Notes: generated from the letters alone by a model not told the origin. Positions 29,601 to 42,700 are shown, counted from the stretch's first letter. The stretch is 64,000 nt of DNA from Ectocarpus siliculosus (GCA_000310025.1 FN649749.1:543193-607192); one strand, 5' to 3'. Numbers and translations are program-made.

Positions 29601-32600
29601 TTTTAATTTCCGGTTGTCGTGTGGATCCTCTGTTTCTGTTTCTCTGGCATAGGGCTTCGGGTATGTGACCTTCGGGGACAAACAAGGCCTGCTAGATGCA
29701 TTAAAAATGACCCAAAGGAATCTGGGAGGCCGCGATGTGCGCGTCGAGGTGGCGAAGCCTCAGAGAGGGGGCGGGAACCGTCGTGGTGAGTGACGACTTT
29801 CGTTTACCTCGTCGTTACCCTTACCGTTGACGTCGTTCACTTGGAACCACGCCTAACGCATCCTGTTTTGAACCTGGCCTTTGTGCCGCATGTTGCAAGT
29901 GTCTTGAGCAACCTCATCCAGTTTTTTCCTTATATTTAAGTGCGCGATGTATCAACAATTGTCACATGTGAGTGGACAAAATTTCATCAACCCCAAGGCA
30001 ATGCGACTGATACGCATGATGTGCATGTAAAATACAAATCCCATTCTGAAATATCAGTGTTCAGACTAATCAGCACACTTAATGCATCGATCGGGTACCG
30101 ATGTGATACCGATGTATGGTGTGTGTTTGTATGTGCACTTGGCATGATAATATAATACAATATCGCTTCAATTTTACATGACCGGAGAGAGAACCAAGCG
30201 ATCGCGAACGGTGGCGAGCGCTTGTTTTTTTCGCCTAGGTTGGTCGTATGCCAAAAGTCCCAACCATAATGTGGTAGACGATGTGCTTTGTCCGCGATTC
30301 TTCGGTGCTACAAATATACGATACGAGCTACACTTGTGAAGGTCTTTTGATGCCGGCGGTGCCCTTGCTTTGCCCTTGCTTGGTCCGACCGAGCGCGTGC
30401 TTTTCTCGGCCGGCACGTTACAGTACCACTCGACGCGCCGCGCCTCTTCTTTGTTTTCTTAATTCCCCCTCCCGTACTATAAGTATAATATTAATAGTCG
30501 CTGCACTCACTTGCCAATTGTTTGGAACTGAAACAATGTCTATCTATCCGACTCAGGGTACGGTGATGGCGGAGGATTTGGTGGGGGCGGCTTCAGCGGG
30601 AGTGGAAGGTGAGAAACCTCGTTGTACTTGAGTACGCGTGGCGTTGTTGGTCTGACTTTATTCTTGCGTTGTTGTCATTAGCACTCATGCACTTGACTCG
30701 ACCCGACACCCCTCCTCTTCCTCCTCTTCGAAGGTACGAGTGAAGCATGTCTCTTGGCGCCCTCAACAGCTTTCGTTCGAGTCCCTTGGCTGCTGTTCCC
30801 AGCCTTGTTCCTACTTTGCTACTGGTCAAACTGATCATACGATACGATACGTCCATCTTGGCAGACGTTACGGTGTGCATACGGCATCGCGACATAATGA
30901 CTGCGACCTCAATTGATACTGATAGTGACGTGGTCGTATCGCGGGTGTGTCACGTGCATGCATACATCCACCCGCACCTACCCCGATATTTTCGAGTACG
31001 TTTCCCTCCGTTTTTATGCATATTATGGAACGGGCTGCTCTCTCACGTATCATATGAACCCCCTTCTTCCGTTGCCTTTGACCGTGTATTGTATATGCGA
31101 TCGCGCAGACAGCAGGGTGGCGGTGGCTACCGGCAGGGAGGGGGTGGGCGGGACGACTACGGCGGTGGAAGGTGAGAAAGGCTATTATTGAGCATGGGGT
31201 AGCTGTTGACATGACATGACATTACGTGACATAACGCGGTTGGAAAGGGGGTGGTATGGCAAAACTTGCCTCCGCTTGTTTTATCGAGAAGTAGGGAGGC
31301 GAAAGTAGGTAACGAGTTTTGCCGAGGTCACAACCGCAGAAAAAACGTGTGGACAACATCCAGACTGAAGGCCAGAAGTTTTAGACGTGAGGACGTCGGT
31401 CCAAGACCTTATAGGTTGGTAGACATGAAATGATGTCATCGAACCACTTTGAGGCTGTTTGCTTGCAGCGCCCTTGAGGCTCTTCTTGGAGCTGCGTGCG
31501 GTGGGCTGCAGAGGCAGCGCGAGATCGTTTTCGATTGTTTAGTACTGATGCGTGTTGCTGACCTGGCCGCAGTGATGTCTCCTGCGTGTTCGTGCGTTCA
31601 CCGGAGCGATTTTTGGAATGGCTACAGCCGAACTGATCGTTGTTTGTTTTTTTTCCCACCATTATAGAGTTATTATTATTTTGCCTTGATGCACGGAGTA
31701 CTCTTATGAAACTCGTGCGACCATCGTGGTGCGGTGCACTCGACCGATCTCAGGGGTTACGGTGACAGGGACGGAGGCTACGACCGAGGTGGGGGGGGTT
31801 ACGGCCAAAGTCGGGGTGGGGGTGGCAGCAGGGACGGCCGAAGGTAAGTGTTGCAGGACTGGCCTCCTCGAGTCGGGTGTGGTGTGGTGTGGTGTGGTGT
31901 GGTGTGGTGTGGTGGGGGAAGGGGTTGTTGTGGTATGTCGGCGCGAAACAGCGGAGCAGCAGGAAGGGTTAGATTACCTTCGACCAAAGCACGGTCCCCC
32001 CATGCTGTTCCGTATAGGGTGGTTGAGACAAGCCACGGAGCGGTGTACCCGTTCCAGATTCACGCACACGACAACGAGAGACCGCCACCACTGTCTGTGG
32101 TCAAGGAATGCGTTGCTATACGATTGATAACCAGCGACACAACGCCGTTTTACAAGAGAGGTACTCTTTGGACCCCGTCTTGAACTGCTGCAACTGTTTG
32201 TTTTGGCTTATCGTGTCCCCTATCGTTACGGCGGTATTTGTATCTTGGGCCTGTGCCTTGTGTGTGGTTTCAGGAACAGCGGCGAAGGCCAGCAGGGCTA
32301 CGAATCCTTCGGCTCTCGCCAAAGGTGGGTGAAACGTTCGTCATTGCTAGATCGCTGGACGTGATAGACATGCATGTGCGATGGTTGTTTCACACATTAC
32401 CGCTGTTCACCCGCCTGTGAAACTTTGTCGAAGAGAAAGTGTGTCACTTATAAAAGTGCCTTTCTTGTGTGAAGTGGTGTTCTGGTGATGTGCTGTGGGT
32501 CGTGTCCAAAGCACGAATAGGTTTGCCAAAAGTCCGAACGACTTCGCCTAAGCAGCAGTGTCACCAGAATATACAGAAAAACATTAAGAAGATCAAAGTG

Positions 32601-35269
32601 CAGTGGCTGCTTGCGGCAAGTGGGACGACCACCTCAAACACCCCCAAAATCCTGTTTGTTACTTCTCATCACGAAGTGTGTATTTCCTTGGGCTCCTGTG
32701 GTTATTTGTTTTTTGGCGAAAGGTCAAAAGATCATCCCGGCCATCGAGAGCGTTTTAAAGATGCTACCTCTTTAAAGCACTTGTTAACAATTTTACTAAA
32801 TTCTCGTCCGTGGTTCATGTCCATGCCCATGGATGGCCCTCTTCCTTTCAGGGAGGACAGGGGAAGCTCCGGCGGCGGTGGACAAGACGGACCCATCGGG
32901 GCCGGCGGCCCTGACGTGCCTGCCGGCGCCGAAGCGCCACCCAGCGGCGAGAGACCCAGGCTGAAGCTGGCGCCGCGCTCCAAACCGGCCGCCGGCCAGG
33001 CCGCCGCCGGTGCGGCGGCTCCCGCCCCGGCCTCGTCGAAGAAGGCCAGCATCTTCGGGGGCGGCAAGGCACACGACGAATTCGCTTACGAGGTGAGTGA
33101 GACCAGAGGCTTGTTTTTGTTTTTTGTGTGTGAGAAGTTGAGAATTTATACGTCAGTTTTTGTCTTTGGGGATTTACCGTAGGACACTTTTGGTATTTGG
33201 CGTGAAATTGTGGCCTGGTGTATGGCAGGAGGGTGGATCTGGTGCCGGTACCGTACCCACTCTCGATGTGGCCCGGACGTCTCTCGGCGCGTTAAAGTGA
33301 CGAGGTTGTTGATTTTGCCTCCTCCACTTGAACCTGCTTTTCTGACCTCTTTCCCCAACGGCTGTTGCCTACCCGAAGGTTTAAAGTCTTACAAGAGGTG
33401 TTACCATGCTTCCACATGCAGAGTGCTGTCTGTCAAGGCTGCATCAAACATGACATCTACACTTTTCGAAACAGCAAACCTTAACCTTAACCTTAGCCAC
33501 GAAAACGGAAAAACTATGATAACTCAAGGCACCCTTTTCCCCACCCAAACTCCACTCGCGGTTCCCTTTCCACAGAAAGCGAAGGCGGCGTCTCGTCCGG
33601 CCGCGTCTGCCGGCCGTGGTGGCGGAGGAGGTGCTACCGGTAGTGGTGACGCTCCTGCCGGAGGAGGGGGAGGGGGGGGGGGTCGCGGTGGGCGGGGTAG
33701 CCCCGGTGCCGGCCGCGGCTCCGGCGGACGCGGCGCGGGGGCAGGCCGCGGGTCTCCAGGTGGTCGCGGAAGGTAATTTGCCCAGTCGTGTCCGTGGTTG
33801 CATCCCAAGCCGAGGTCACTTGTAGCCCTGTTTGCTCTCAGCGGAGGCGGCGCTTGCTGGGATATATCGGGTTGACTCCAAAGGTAGACAGGTATCCCTT
33901 GGAGTTGGATGCACTTGTCGGTTCGAGCCCCTTGTTGTGGGCATGGCCATTGTTGACGATGACCTTCGCGCTTTCATGCGATCCAGCAATGACAATACGT
34001 TTGAGCGGAAATGCATGAGCTCCTGGTTGTTGCTCCAGTTCCACAAGGCTGACTTCCCTGCCCGTTGTCGATTTCTGCCGGTGGCTTTGCTGCAGGGGCG
34101 GCGGCGGCGGCAGGGGCGGTGATAAGAAGGACAGCGGTGGCGCCCCTCCGGCGACCCCTCCCCCGGCGACGAAGGCTGCTGGCGGCGCCGGTGCCGATGC
34201 TCCTCCCCCGGTCCCCGTGACGCCATCGCCTGCATCGACTGCAACTCCTGCCTCCAAGGGAGGAGAGGATGGCTGGAAGTCGGCCAAGGCCGCAGGAGGC
34301 AAGGGTTCGGCCACGAAGGGTGCTGCCACTGCTACGGCTGCCGCCGTCGATGCGTCGGTGCGTTTGGGTTGGTTGATGCATTCATGCATAGGCCCGTCTC
34401 CGGCGTTGATTGCACAAGGGTTGGGTTGCTTGTATTGTAGGAATTCGCGAGATCTTACCTTCTCGATTGATGTCTTTCTTTTTGGGGCGTTTTGGTCGAT
34501 TCACGGCATGATCGTATGGGGCACTGTGTGTGTAGTGTAGTGTTGGATCATCTACGTTCGCCCCGCTCGATGCATCTGGTCCTGCTATTTACATGTTTTA
34601 CAACAATGGCGATAGATACTTTGACTTGTTTTTCTCACCCCTTCTCCATCTGGTCCTGCGATTTACTTGTTTTACAACAATGGCCAGAGATACTTTGACT
34701 TGTTTTTCTCACCCCTTCTCCATCTGGTCCTGCTATTTACTTGTTTTACAACAATGGCCAGAGATACTTTGACTTGTTTTTCTCACCCCTTCTCCAAGTT
34801 GTTTGATTTGATGGGTCGCTTCGATAATGTCAAGTTATCCTCAACACCGTTGGATGGTCAGTGTCTTGATTGAGTTCAGTTCCCGGCGTGACACTGCTGT
34901 ATCGCCAAGAACGCGCTGTTTCGCGAGTTTACACGGAATCGAGTTGGATCGTTGACGAGGACGCACGAAACACTGAACCCTCGTCGTGATACCTAGCGTT
35001 GGAAGCCTCACCCGTAGAAGATCTTGTCTGTGTGTGTCCCCCTGATTGTAGTACCTCAGGAGAGAAAATAATGCCGTGTAGAGGTTGCATGGTGCAAGCG
35101 AGGACATTCAGACGGAATTTTTCACGGGAATAGAAATTAATAACCTAATCTTCCCGTGTTGCTGTTGTGTGTGTCTCAACGAAATGTGAACCAGGCGGGC
35201 GAGGCGGACAAGGCAACGGCGAAGGTCGATAACAAGTTCTCAGCCCTCAACATGGACGACGACGAATGA
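26509..35269 (+). CDS. EIF4B: eIF4B-like RRM protein, glycine/RGG-rich
   Basis: Eleven exons: 26509-26934, 27219-27335, 29653-29785, 30557-30608, 31109-31171, 31754-31843, 32274-32324, 32852-33092, 33576-33772, 34096-34357, 35195-35269 (stop TGA). Phases close, giving 568 residues. Residues 1-25 are acidic (MSKDWAEADEETFPDVAEA). A glycine run with repeated GGYQGGGRDGGY units follows to about 135. One RRM occupies about 143-215: RNP2 in ALVGNLPYSA and RNP1 KGFGYVTF, split by an intron after its lysine. RGG/GGYG repeats follow, then the eIF4B-type motifs RPRLKLAPRSKP and KASIFGGGKAHDE, then RG-rich and Pro/Ala-rich segments and an acidic end (NMDDDE). eIF4B stimulates the eIF4A helicase and ribosome recruitment in the cytosol. 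The RRM alone would also fit eIF4H, but the two C-terminal motifs favour eIF4B. Short Gly-rich exons 5-7 are all phase 2-2 and a multiple of three long, so skipping any would keep the frame. Confidence 0.88.
26601..26637. repeat. (GGC)n run coding polyglycine
   Basis: About twelve GGC triplets encode a polyglycine tract after SSDSQAQ in the first exon of the eIF4B-like gene. Confidence 0.9.
27790..28685. repeat. Degenerate direct repeats in eIF4B-like intron 2
   Basis: A core of about 90 bases (…gtgatgtgtattttatatac…aatctcac…agcacactgatgc…) recurs near 27795-27890, 28005-28100, 28285-28385 and 28575-28670. The last two copies sit in a larger unit with a period of 290 bases (ttcttgcgag at 28271 and 28561). 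A fifth, more diverged copy lies at about 30005-30115 in the next intron. No coding capacity is apparent. Confidence 0.85.
30005..30115. repeat. Fifth diverged copy of the intron-2 repeat
   Basis: It shares the order gatgtgcatgtaaaatacaa, aatccc/attctga, agcacact and atgcatcg with the copies in the preceding intron, and lies in intron 3 of the eIF4B-like gene. Confidence 0.65.
31876..31914. repeat. (GGTGT)n pentanucleotide microsatellite
   Basis: About seven to eight copies of ggtgt in tandem, 30 bases after exon 6 of the eIF4B-like gene, in the intron. Confidence 0.9.
34573..34796. repeat. 74-base unit, three tandem copies
   Basis: Copies start at 34573, 34647 and 34721, each beginning catctggtcctgc, and differ at only a few positions. 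They lie in the last intron of the eIF4B-like gene. Because 74 is not a multiple of three, reading through the array cycles frames, which argues against coding function. Confidence 0.95.
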
Positions 35270-38126
35270 TATGCCCCAGCTTTTATTCAAATATGATACG
35301 ACTCACGTGGCAAACCGGGACACCTGCTGTACCCTCTGCCGGGAGAATAAAGTTAGGGAATGTGGGTTGGTTTGGCTTGACGGAAATGGCCGTGCGCATG
35401 CGGTGTGGCCTACGGGCAGAGGAGGTGTTGGAAATAACGTGTCGGTGGTACTATGTCAGCTGACCACGCGTTGTCCGAGACTATTGTTTGGTGGTAGAGC
35501 GTAGTTTGGGTAGGAAAGGCAAGCCCCGCCACTGAATTAGGTTGCCATTTGCTGTCGATATGTGGATGACCCATCCTTCGGAAAGATAGGTACACGGCAT
35601 TGGGATCGGAGAGAGGGATGGGTTTTTAGAAACCGTTTGAACGGTGTGGGGACCGGACCGCCTTCGAGCAACGTGATAGCTTGGACGTGTTTGTTGCGGG
35701 GTGCAAAACGAGAGGTCTTGCTGGGCTTCGGCGCGGACTGTGCGTCTCTGGTCAAGTTGTGTGGTCCAGTCCTATCGCATGAGCTGACTCTGTTGTGGTG
35801 CTGCTTCAATATTTGCCCGTACCTGACTAACAGCAGTAGTTCGCGGCCGATCGATGCAGTAGCACTGTTCCAGGGACCTAGCCAGGATGCACCGTAGTAG
35901 ATACACGTGGGACTTGCTGGATTAGCTGTGCAAATGAAAATGTGTATAGCTTTGAAGTTTATATGGAATTTTTCCATGTCTGGCTGATTCGTCACCCCGC
36001 GCTCGCTCGCATATAGACTTTTACGCACAGCGAGTACATTGTCTTTGTTTTGCTCTTTCACATCGTAGGGCGAATTAATTTCCCACTTCTTGGGGTACAC
36101 ACACCCCTGGTCCACTTTTGCCTAAAAATATACCTTTGTCAGACCAACCAAACGGTCCGACTTGTGCGTGAAGGTTTTAGTCGTAGATTAGTAATTTATG
36201 TACACGCGCACGTCGTGCGACTAGGTCCTAATTTACGCCGTATGCAGGCCATGTTGTTTTTCCTGGCTTGCTCGGGTCTATGGGGGAAGGCTTCAACGAG
36301 AAGGCGTTCGGAGTCTCAGGAAGCAGGTACTTTAGGTTGGGTGGAAGGTACTGTATGTTGGCTTTATTCCTCACGACAAATGTTGTCGGCGCTCAGAAAA
36401 TCGTGTGTGTGCTATGCAGTGATGCATATGATGGACATTCCTGGCTAACAGCGAGCAACTTTGTAGCACACGGCGTTGTTCTTTTTGCTCTATTGTATAC
36501 AAGTTGGAAGTTTTTTCTGACGGTGCAAGTGCAGGCTGCGCATGGATGTGTCTCACGCATACTTCGACAGCACGTCGCCTCTCCTGCAAACACGTGGTTG
36601 CTAAACAGTTACTGGGAAAAATTCGTCACCCAATGCAATCGATACTCCAATTTTCGTGGACCTGCATTGGGCGCAGCTTCGGCCATCCATTCCGAGTGGT
36701 GACGGCCAAGTATGAAGGTCCTGGGACGACTGCAAGATGAACACTTGAGTGGTCGATTGCTAGACCTACACAAGGTCCGCGGAAGATTTGAAAACGTCAG
36801 AACAGAGCAGATGATTGTGTGTGAAAAAGCGACATGGCGTAGTGTACGTGTATATCGCGTGCACCCTACAAAACGCAAACCAACGCACATCGCTGCGCTG
36901 CTGGATTTATTTGCCAGTGGCAGACTGGCGTACGTACATATCGCGTACACCCTACAAAACGCAAACCAAAACACATCGCTGCGCTGCTGGGTTTGCCAGT
37001 GCCAGAATCTCTCTACACCCATGCTCTCAATGCAGACATCGGGTGGCTTCCAAATGCACAGAAAGTACGCACGCTCGTCTGCGCGCCGAAATCGCAACTC
37101 TTCTTACTGCTCGGTGTATGTGACGCAGAATGCTAGAAGCGCGAAGACTGAAAGTCTCAAGAGAGCTGGACATCCGTACTCTCTCTTTCTTTGGTCTACG
37201 AACTTCTCGCATGAGCCCCGGGACATTTCAGCGAGGAGAAAACTGCTGATGGTAAAGCATTGTCGGCTGCCAACGCACCCAATCCCCGCAAGCGGGTAAT
37301 GAGGGAGTGGAGTGGGGTGGGGCAAGACGAAGAAGGTGGAATGCTGTCACTTTCGGATCTTTCGCTTGAACAGCAGTGCTTTTCGTCAGGCGTTTCCTTT
37401 CCCATTTGGACGGCTTGGCCATGCCGTCCTAAACTCCCTTACGAGCAAGTAACCTCGCCAGCTCTAGGGGGGAGTTATCCGACAACAAACCGGAAGGCTC
37501 GCGACACCGCCCTGGGGAGTACGAAGAGCCCTAACTTCATACACCCTATCATGGGGCATCCACCCACCCCGATGTCTTCAAGTCCAAGCTTTTGTCACTT
37601 TTTGTGCCTCAGGAAAGTTAATAGAACGAGTCGTTGCTCTTCCTAAAAAATGTTGCCGGACATGTTTTGCTCTCGGTGTCGACATGTTTCTACCGCGGGG
37701 CCAACTTCTGCTCCTCCTCTCTTCGCGCTGTGTTGGTTTTCATTTCTATTCAAACCTTGATCGCACTCAACCGTGTTCCACGTTCGTTGAGGTTTTGGAC
37801 AGCATCACTCACATCACATCGAGTTCTACACAAGAAAACCTCGCGGAGTTTCAACCATGAGGTCAGAAAGGGAAACACGCTAAGCACGAAAGCCACCGAA
37901 TACAAACACTAAACATCCTTGGCACCATCTATATTTTCTGTCGCCGACAAAAATGAGCAAATCTTTTAAGACAAAGACAGCTATCCACCTTCTTCGCAGA
38001 AACTCTAAGTTCCACACACAAAGACAAAAGACTACTATAGCTTCCCCTGTGGAGCAGGCATCGCACCAACGAGCTCTCCGCACGCGTCTCCGAGGCTGAC
38101 CAATCTGTAGCTTGGACATCAAGGCA
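35270..38126. other. Convergent spacer with unassigned open frames
   Basis: The eIF4B-like gene (+) and the large ankyrin gene (-) end towards each other here. A minus-strand frame of 192 codons (35537-36115) and a plus-strand frame of 195 codons (36712-37299) are open from ATG to stop, but neither shows a domain, splice support or family resemblance. The second spans a tandem duplication. They may be chance frames or decayed mobile-element sequence. Confidence 0.45.
36848..37011. repeat. 86-base period tandem duplication
   Basis: Two copies, each holding tatcgcgt.caccctacaaaacgcaaacc-type sequence followed by cacatcgctgcgctgctgg, start 86 bases apart (aligned at 36856 and 36942). They differ by a few substitutions and a short deletion. 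Confidence 0.85.
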
Positions 38127-39748
38127 TCACAGCTGCCCGAGCTTGTCATGATTGAGACCCTCGTAGCACGTTAAACCGTCGGCATTGAGAATGCTGTCGT
38201 CAGCTCCTTTGGATATGAGATACTCCCCGAAGCTCTCGAACCCATAGCTATAGGCGTAGTGCAGCGGTGTCTGTTGACAATTCATGGACGTGAGAGGGAA
38301 AGGGCGGGGGGGGAAGGGGTCACTCTCGCATTTTGCTCTCCAACACCTCTGGAAGGAATGCAACGAAAGCTGTAGGACAAGATGAACAGTTGAAGTACAC
38401 TTTACTCCCAGCACCACCATGCTTGAAATAGCGAAACGTCCTTGTAGTTTCCGATAGATTGTACCTTTGTGGCCCTTGTCAATGCTTGGGAAATGTGCAC
38501 GAACCGACTATCTATCTATCTATATGCTGTGCTTCAGGGTGATTTCCCAGGTGTATACCCACTAGGAAAGGGGCATGGTTCCACAAAAAAAAAGAAGCAA
38601 GCATTTAATAATATTGTTGTCGCAAGCCCTACATGGTAACGCAACACACAAAGAAAAACAGAAGGTGGCCTTTGGCACCTGTGGCTGCAATACTGAAACG
38701 AGGAGACTGGACACCAAGAAGTGTCATGCAAGCTCGTACTTTCGAGAATATTACATTTGATTCATTTGACAACTACGTGTGTTTGGTTTTTTTTTTCGGG
38801 TGTTTTTCTTTTTTTGTGTTGGGGGCGCAATATGTTGTAACAAAAAACGACAACGCTAGCAAATACGAGATGGCGACATACAGGGGGGGAAAAGTCACCC
38901 ACCACGGAGTCACAAAGACAACGACATAGTGTAGCCTTCCGTTCTTGACCCACCTGACCGTTGTTGTTGCGTTTGTTAACGTCTGCCCCCTTTCGGAGGC
39001 AGAGTTTGGCTATTCTCTTGTTGCCGTTTTGGGCGGCCACGTGGAGGAGAGTTACCCCAAGGTCGTTCTGGTAGTCTATGGGCATCGTCCAGTCCGCCTG
39101 GTGTGTGTCGTACGTGTTGCAGCAGGTACAGCACGAAACGAACGAAAAGACTACGTCAGTCCCATGAATCCATCGATGGACGCAGGATCAGTGAGCCAAT
39201 CACGTTGTGGTGTGGGCCCCTCAGCCCCTCGTATGCTTCGAGTAACAGCGGCTCTCTGAGCGCCAAACTGTAAGTATGTGATGCCGTACCCAAGCACCAT
39301 GATCTCTAAGGGTGGATGTATTGTTCCTTTCACCAGTTCCGAGCCAGAGTAAAGACGTTTCATCCCCGCGTGGGACTTGCGTTTTTAAAGCCGTTTCATC
39401 CCTGCGTGTTGCGGTTGATTTCAAGAAGGTCTTCGTCGAAGCGACAACCGCAGTACGTCGACCGCCTTTTGATCCCCAAGTCGGACATAGTTGTCACGGT
39501 GCCCGTTGGCTAGGTAGCTCCAGGGGGCGATCACCAGTTTTGTTTCCCGAAGTGCAAGCGTACACGTTGCAAGTAAAACGCGTTTTAACTAATCGAGCTA
39601 CCTCGTGGATCCAGCACTTTTTAGTGTTCTTGTCAAGTTGATTGAATGTAAGTACCGCTCTTGCCTGGTTCATGGCAGTCTCCACATCCGCGTAGCGAGC
39701 GTGTCTTGCCCAGCTCGTGATCTGCTCGAAGTCACTCGCAAGTTTCGC
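38127..39748 (-). CDS. Large gene: C-terminal ankyrin repeats
   Basis: Exons 39665-39748, 38954-39097 and 38127-38270 (phase 0 throughout, stop TGA). They encode a helix ITSWARHARYADVETAMN, then PIDYQNDLGVTLLHVAAQNG with LCLRKGADVNKRNNNGQ, then TPLHYAYSYGFESFGEYLIS and KGADDSILNADGLTCYEGL. Two clear ankyrin repeats (TLLHVAAQNGN…GADVN; TPLHYAYSYGF…GADDS) plus flanking half-repeats make a short protein-binding solenoid. The donor of the first exon is NQ|gcaaga (GC) or, nine bases later, gtactt; both keep the frame. Confidence 0.88.
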
Positions 39749-42700
39749 CTGCCCGAAACGACATAGTAGACGACGGGTCGAAGCTATTTAGAGATACACA
39801 ATGGTTGTTATTGTGTCGTTCGTGGCTTCAAGTCGAAAATCGTCCTACCTTTATCCAGTCCCTCGTCCTCGATGCTTTTCAAGGCGAAACTCGCAAACAT
39901 TTGTTCGCGTGCGAATTCGTTTCATCGCTACGAAGCTATCCCGTCTGTGTGACCTGTAGATCGCAGCCACACCACTAAATCTATACACTTAACACCGCTG
40001 CTCCCTCTGTAAGTGTTGGTAGTGAACGCACAACGACCGTACCTTGTCAATGCAGGCGACCACGGCCGACTGTCCCCATGGTCTGCGGAACGCCAATGCT
40101 CGCCGAGTTGGTGCTATCATACATTTCCGAGATCGTGGCAAGCAGCACTACTACTGCCACCGTATCGTCTTTAACGTTTTACTTCACCGTTTTCTTGACC
40201 CCGACCATCGTTTTATCTTCGTGCCAACGCGGAACCTTTGTCCCCTTGTTCTTAATCCACAAACGGTCGCGATTAGTATTTGGAGTACGGCGCAAGGCTA
40301 CCGTTTAGGTTGAGCAGCCTAACCCTTTCTAACACTCTTGTCTCATTCGTGCACTGCGGCGATGTCTAGTACGCTGCAGCAAGCCCCACCTCTTCTGCTG
40401 AGACGATTGCCATCTCTGCGTGCCCCGCGGAGTCCTTAAGCTCGAGGTATCCGGTCTGTGGTACGGTAGAAACCCCGCCGCCGTCTTCGTCCCCACCGAG
40501 GTCTCCCTGTAGCCTCGGCCAACAAAGCAGTTAAAAAGTGACAGCTAGGGTTACGGCGAAGCTCCTCGTCACACTGGTGCGGGCAAATGTCGAAGTATCG
40601 TCCCGGTTCTCCAGAGTTTCTGCGGTAACATTCTCCAATAATATATCCGTTTATTCTCGTTTCCTGAGTCTAGGGTGACATTCTGACGGACTGGCTGAAA
40701 GCGAGAAAGAACACCAAAGGCTGGGGAATCAAAAACACCATTGGCGATGCAAGTGTGTCATCAAAGTGCACAGGGTTTAAGGTTTGCTCAGCTGATGACT
40801 CTCAGAGAAATTCAGTTTCGGTCTCGTTGAGTTGTCCGGCTGGGGGCTCTCAACTGTCCCATCTGGAGGGTTGAACAACGACTACTTGCTTGCAACATGT
40901 CCGATGCAAAAATCGCAATCCACAGCAAAATGACGAGGCAACACCCACCAAGAGAACAAGCCCGACCTCAATAACCAGCTTCCAACCAACGCACACGCAA
41001 GAAAACAATCGGCTGGGTTATTATAGTTATATTCGAAGAGGTAGGTGTTCACCTGCTTGATGCTAAGGGAAGGGATGAACTCGGCGCTGAGCGGCTCTCG
41101 GCCGGCCGACCAAGGATCGAATCCAACCGCAAACCAATCTTCCGCTGCTGACCTAGGCTTCACGCGGCCGACTGCTCTTGCCTGAGGCATGTTGGGCACA
41201 TGCGGTAGGTAGTCGCAGTGCTGGAGGAGAACGATGAAGAGCCGGGCGGGGGGCAGCGACCAGTTTAACAAGAGCCAAAAGTTAGCAGTTTGTGATTCTG
41301 ACATCGAACTTGATTGACACGAAGAAGAAAAGGGATTGTGAAGGGGAAGGCTGGCTGTCAGGGGAATTGACGTGTTCGGACGGTTTGAAATGAGAAGCCC
41401 ATTCATCAGTGATTTACGATCAACTAATAGCGCTTCTGATGGACAGCAAGATTAATATAAGTTGCGGGACTTCCGAGGACCCGGGGGCAAACAGATACAT
41501 ACCACACGTAGAGCTGTCATGCTGGGAAGCGTCCAAGGAGATGACGGAACCATATGAGCGGGATGAAGGATAGGAATTCCAGGTGAACTCAGGGGGCCTC
41601 AGAAACGATATTTTACCGCTCGCCCATCGATTGTCTACTAGATATACGTGGGAGAAGGGGGAAGCATCCGGAAACTGTTTTTGGCTGTGTTTTTTTTATT
41701 CGATTGAAGATGGACATAGCGGGTTGTAGGCGAAAGGTGGAGTATTACTTGGGGGCCAGGTCATCGCAGACGCCATGTGTACAATGCTGTGCCGGCAGTG
41801 ATGCATCTCGAGGGAAACATGCTGCGGTAGCGCATACACACAACAAGAAGTGACGTGTGTTGGTCGCAAGTTCTTTCCAGTACGCTTTACCTGCTTTCCG
41901 ACGTGCGTGTGTGATATTGCGTTGAGGAAGCCTTCCGGTAGCTTCTCGTTCGTCCTTCTCATCGGCGCACCTAGAGAGCTCTTGGCACGCTGATTTGCCG
42001 CCCGGTCTCCCCCCGCCGGCTGCCAGGACTGGCCCTCTCCGGCTGCCCCGTGGCCCTTCGTTGACATCACCCAGGCACATATTGCGTTGAGTAGCCATTG
42101 TCAGTAGCGTTGGGACTGTAAATGCTTTGGGTGAGTGTTGCACTACTTCACGCCCCGTACGCGCACGACAGGACAGGCGTCGGAGCTTGGTGTTGGTAAA
42201 GAATTTCGCCGTCCAATCGAATGGCTGCGTCGTATGGTAAATAGGCACCACACCAGAACAAATTTACCCTCGCCGATCGGAGATTTTTTGGTTTGTTAGG
42301 ACCGCGTTCATAATGCCGACATGTATCCATAATTCGTAGTATCGACCCTCTGGTCACGCGAGGGAACGTCTTCATCCAAGAAGCACTCGCACGGAGTACG
42401 TCACCAACCCACCACCCTCACACCGCTTAAGATGACTATCGTACGACAGCGACAACGACAAAGGCGGCAACAGCAACAGCAACAGCTTACTCGGTACTGC
42501 TTCTTCCAGAGCGTCTCCGGGTAAGCGATGATGGGGATGCTCAGCTCCGCCTTTCGACGGGGGTCGGCCTCCATGTCCTGAGTTATCGTTCGTACGGAAA
42601 ATGTCGGCATGCGAATTCCAGAAAATCAAAATATGACATGACAAGAGAAGATGGCAGAGCGCAAAGCAACGTTGAACTGGAAGAATAGTACGGTGCAAGC

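Noticed and set aside
33838-34389. 183-codon minus-strand frame
   Set aside because: Antisense shadow of the GC-rich exon 34096-34357 of the eIF4B-like gene; composition mirrors it.
40882-41406. 174-codon minus-strand frame as a single gene
   Set aside because: Only 41053-41181 has good splice borders and matches neighbour phases; the flanks read as intron.
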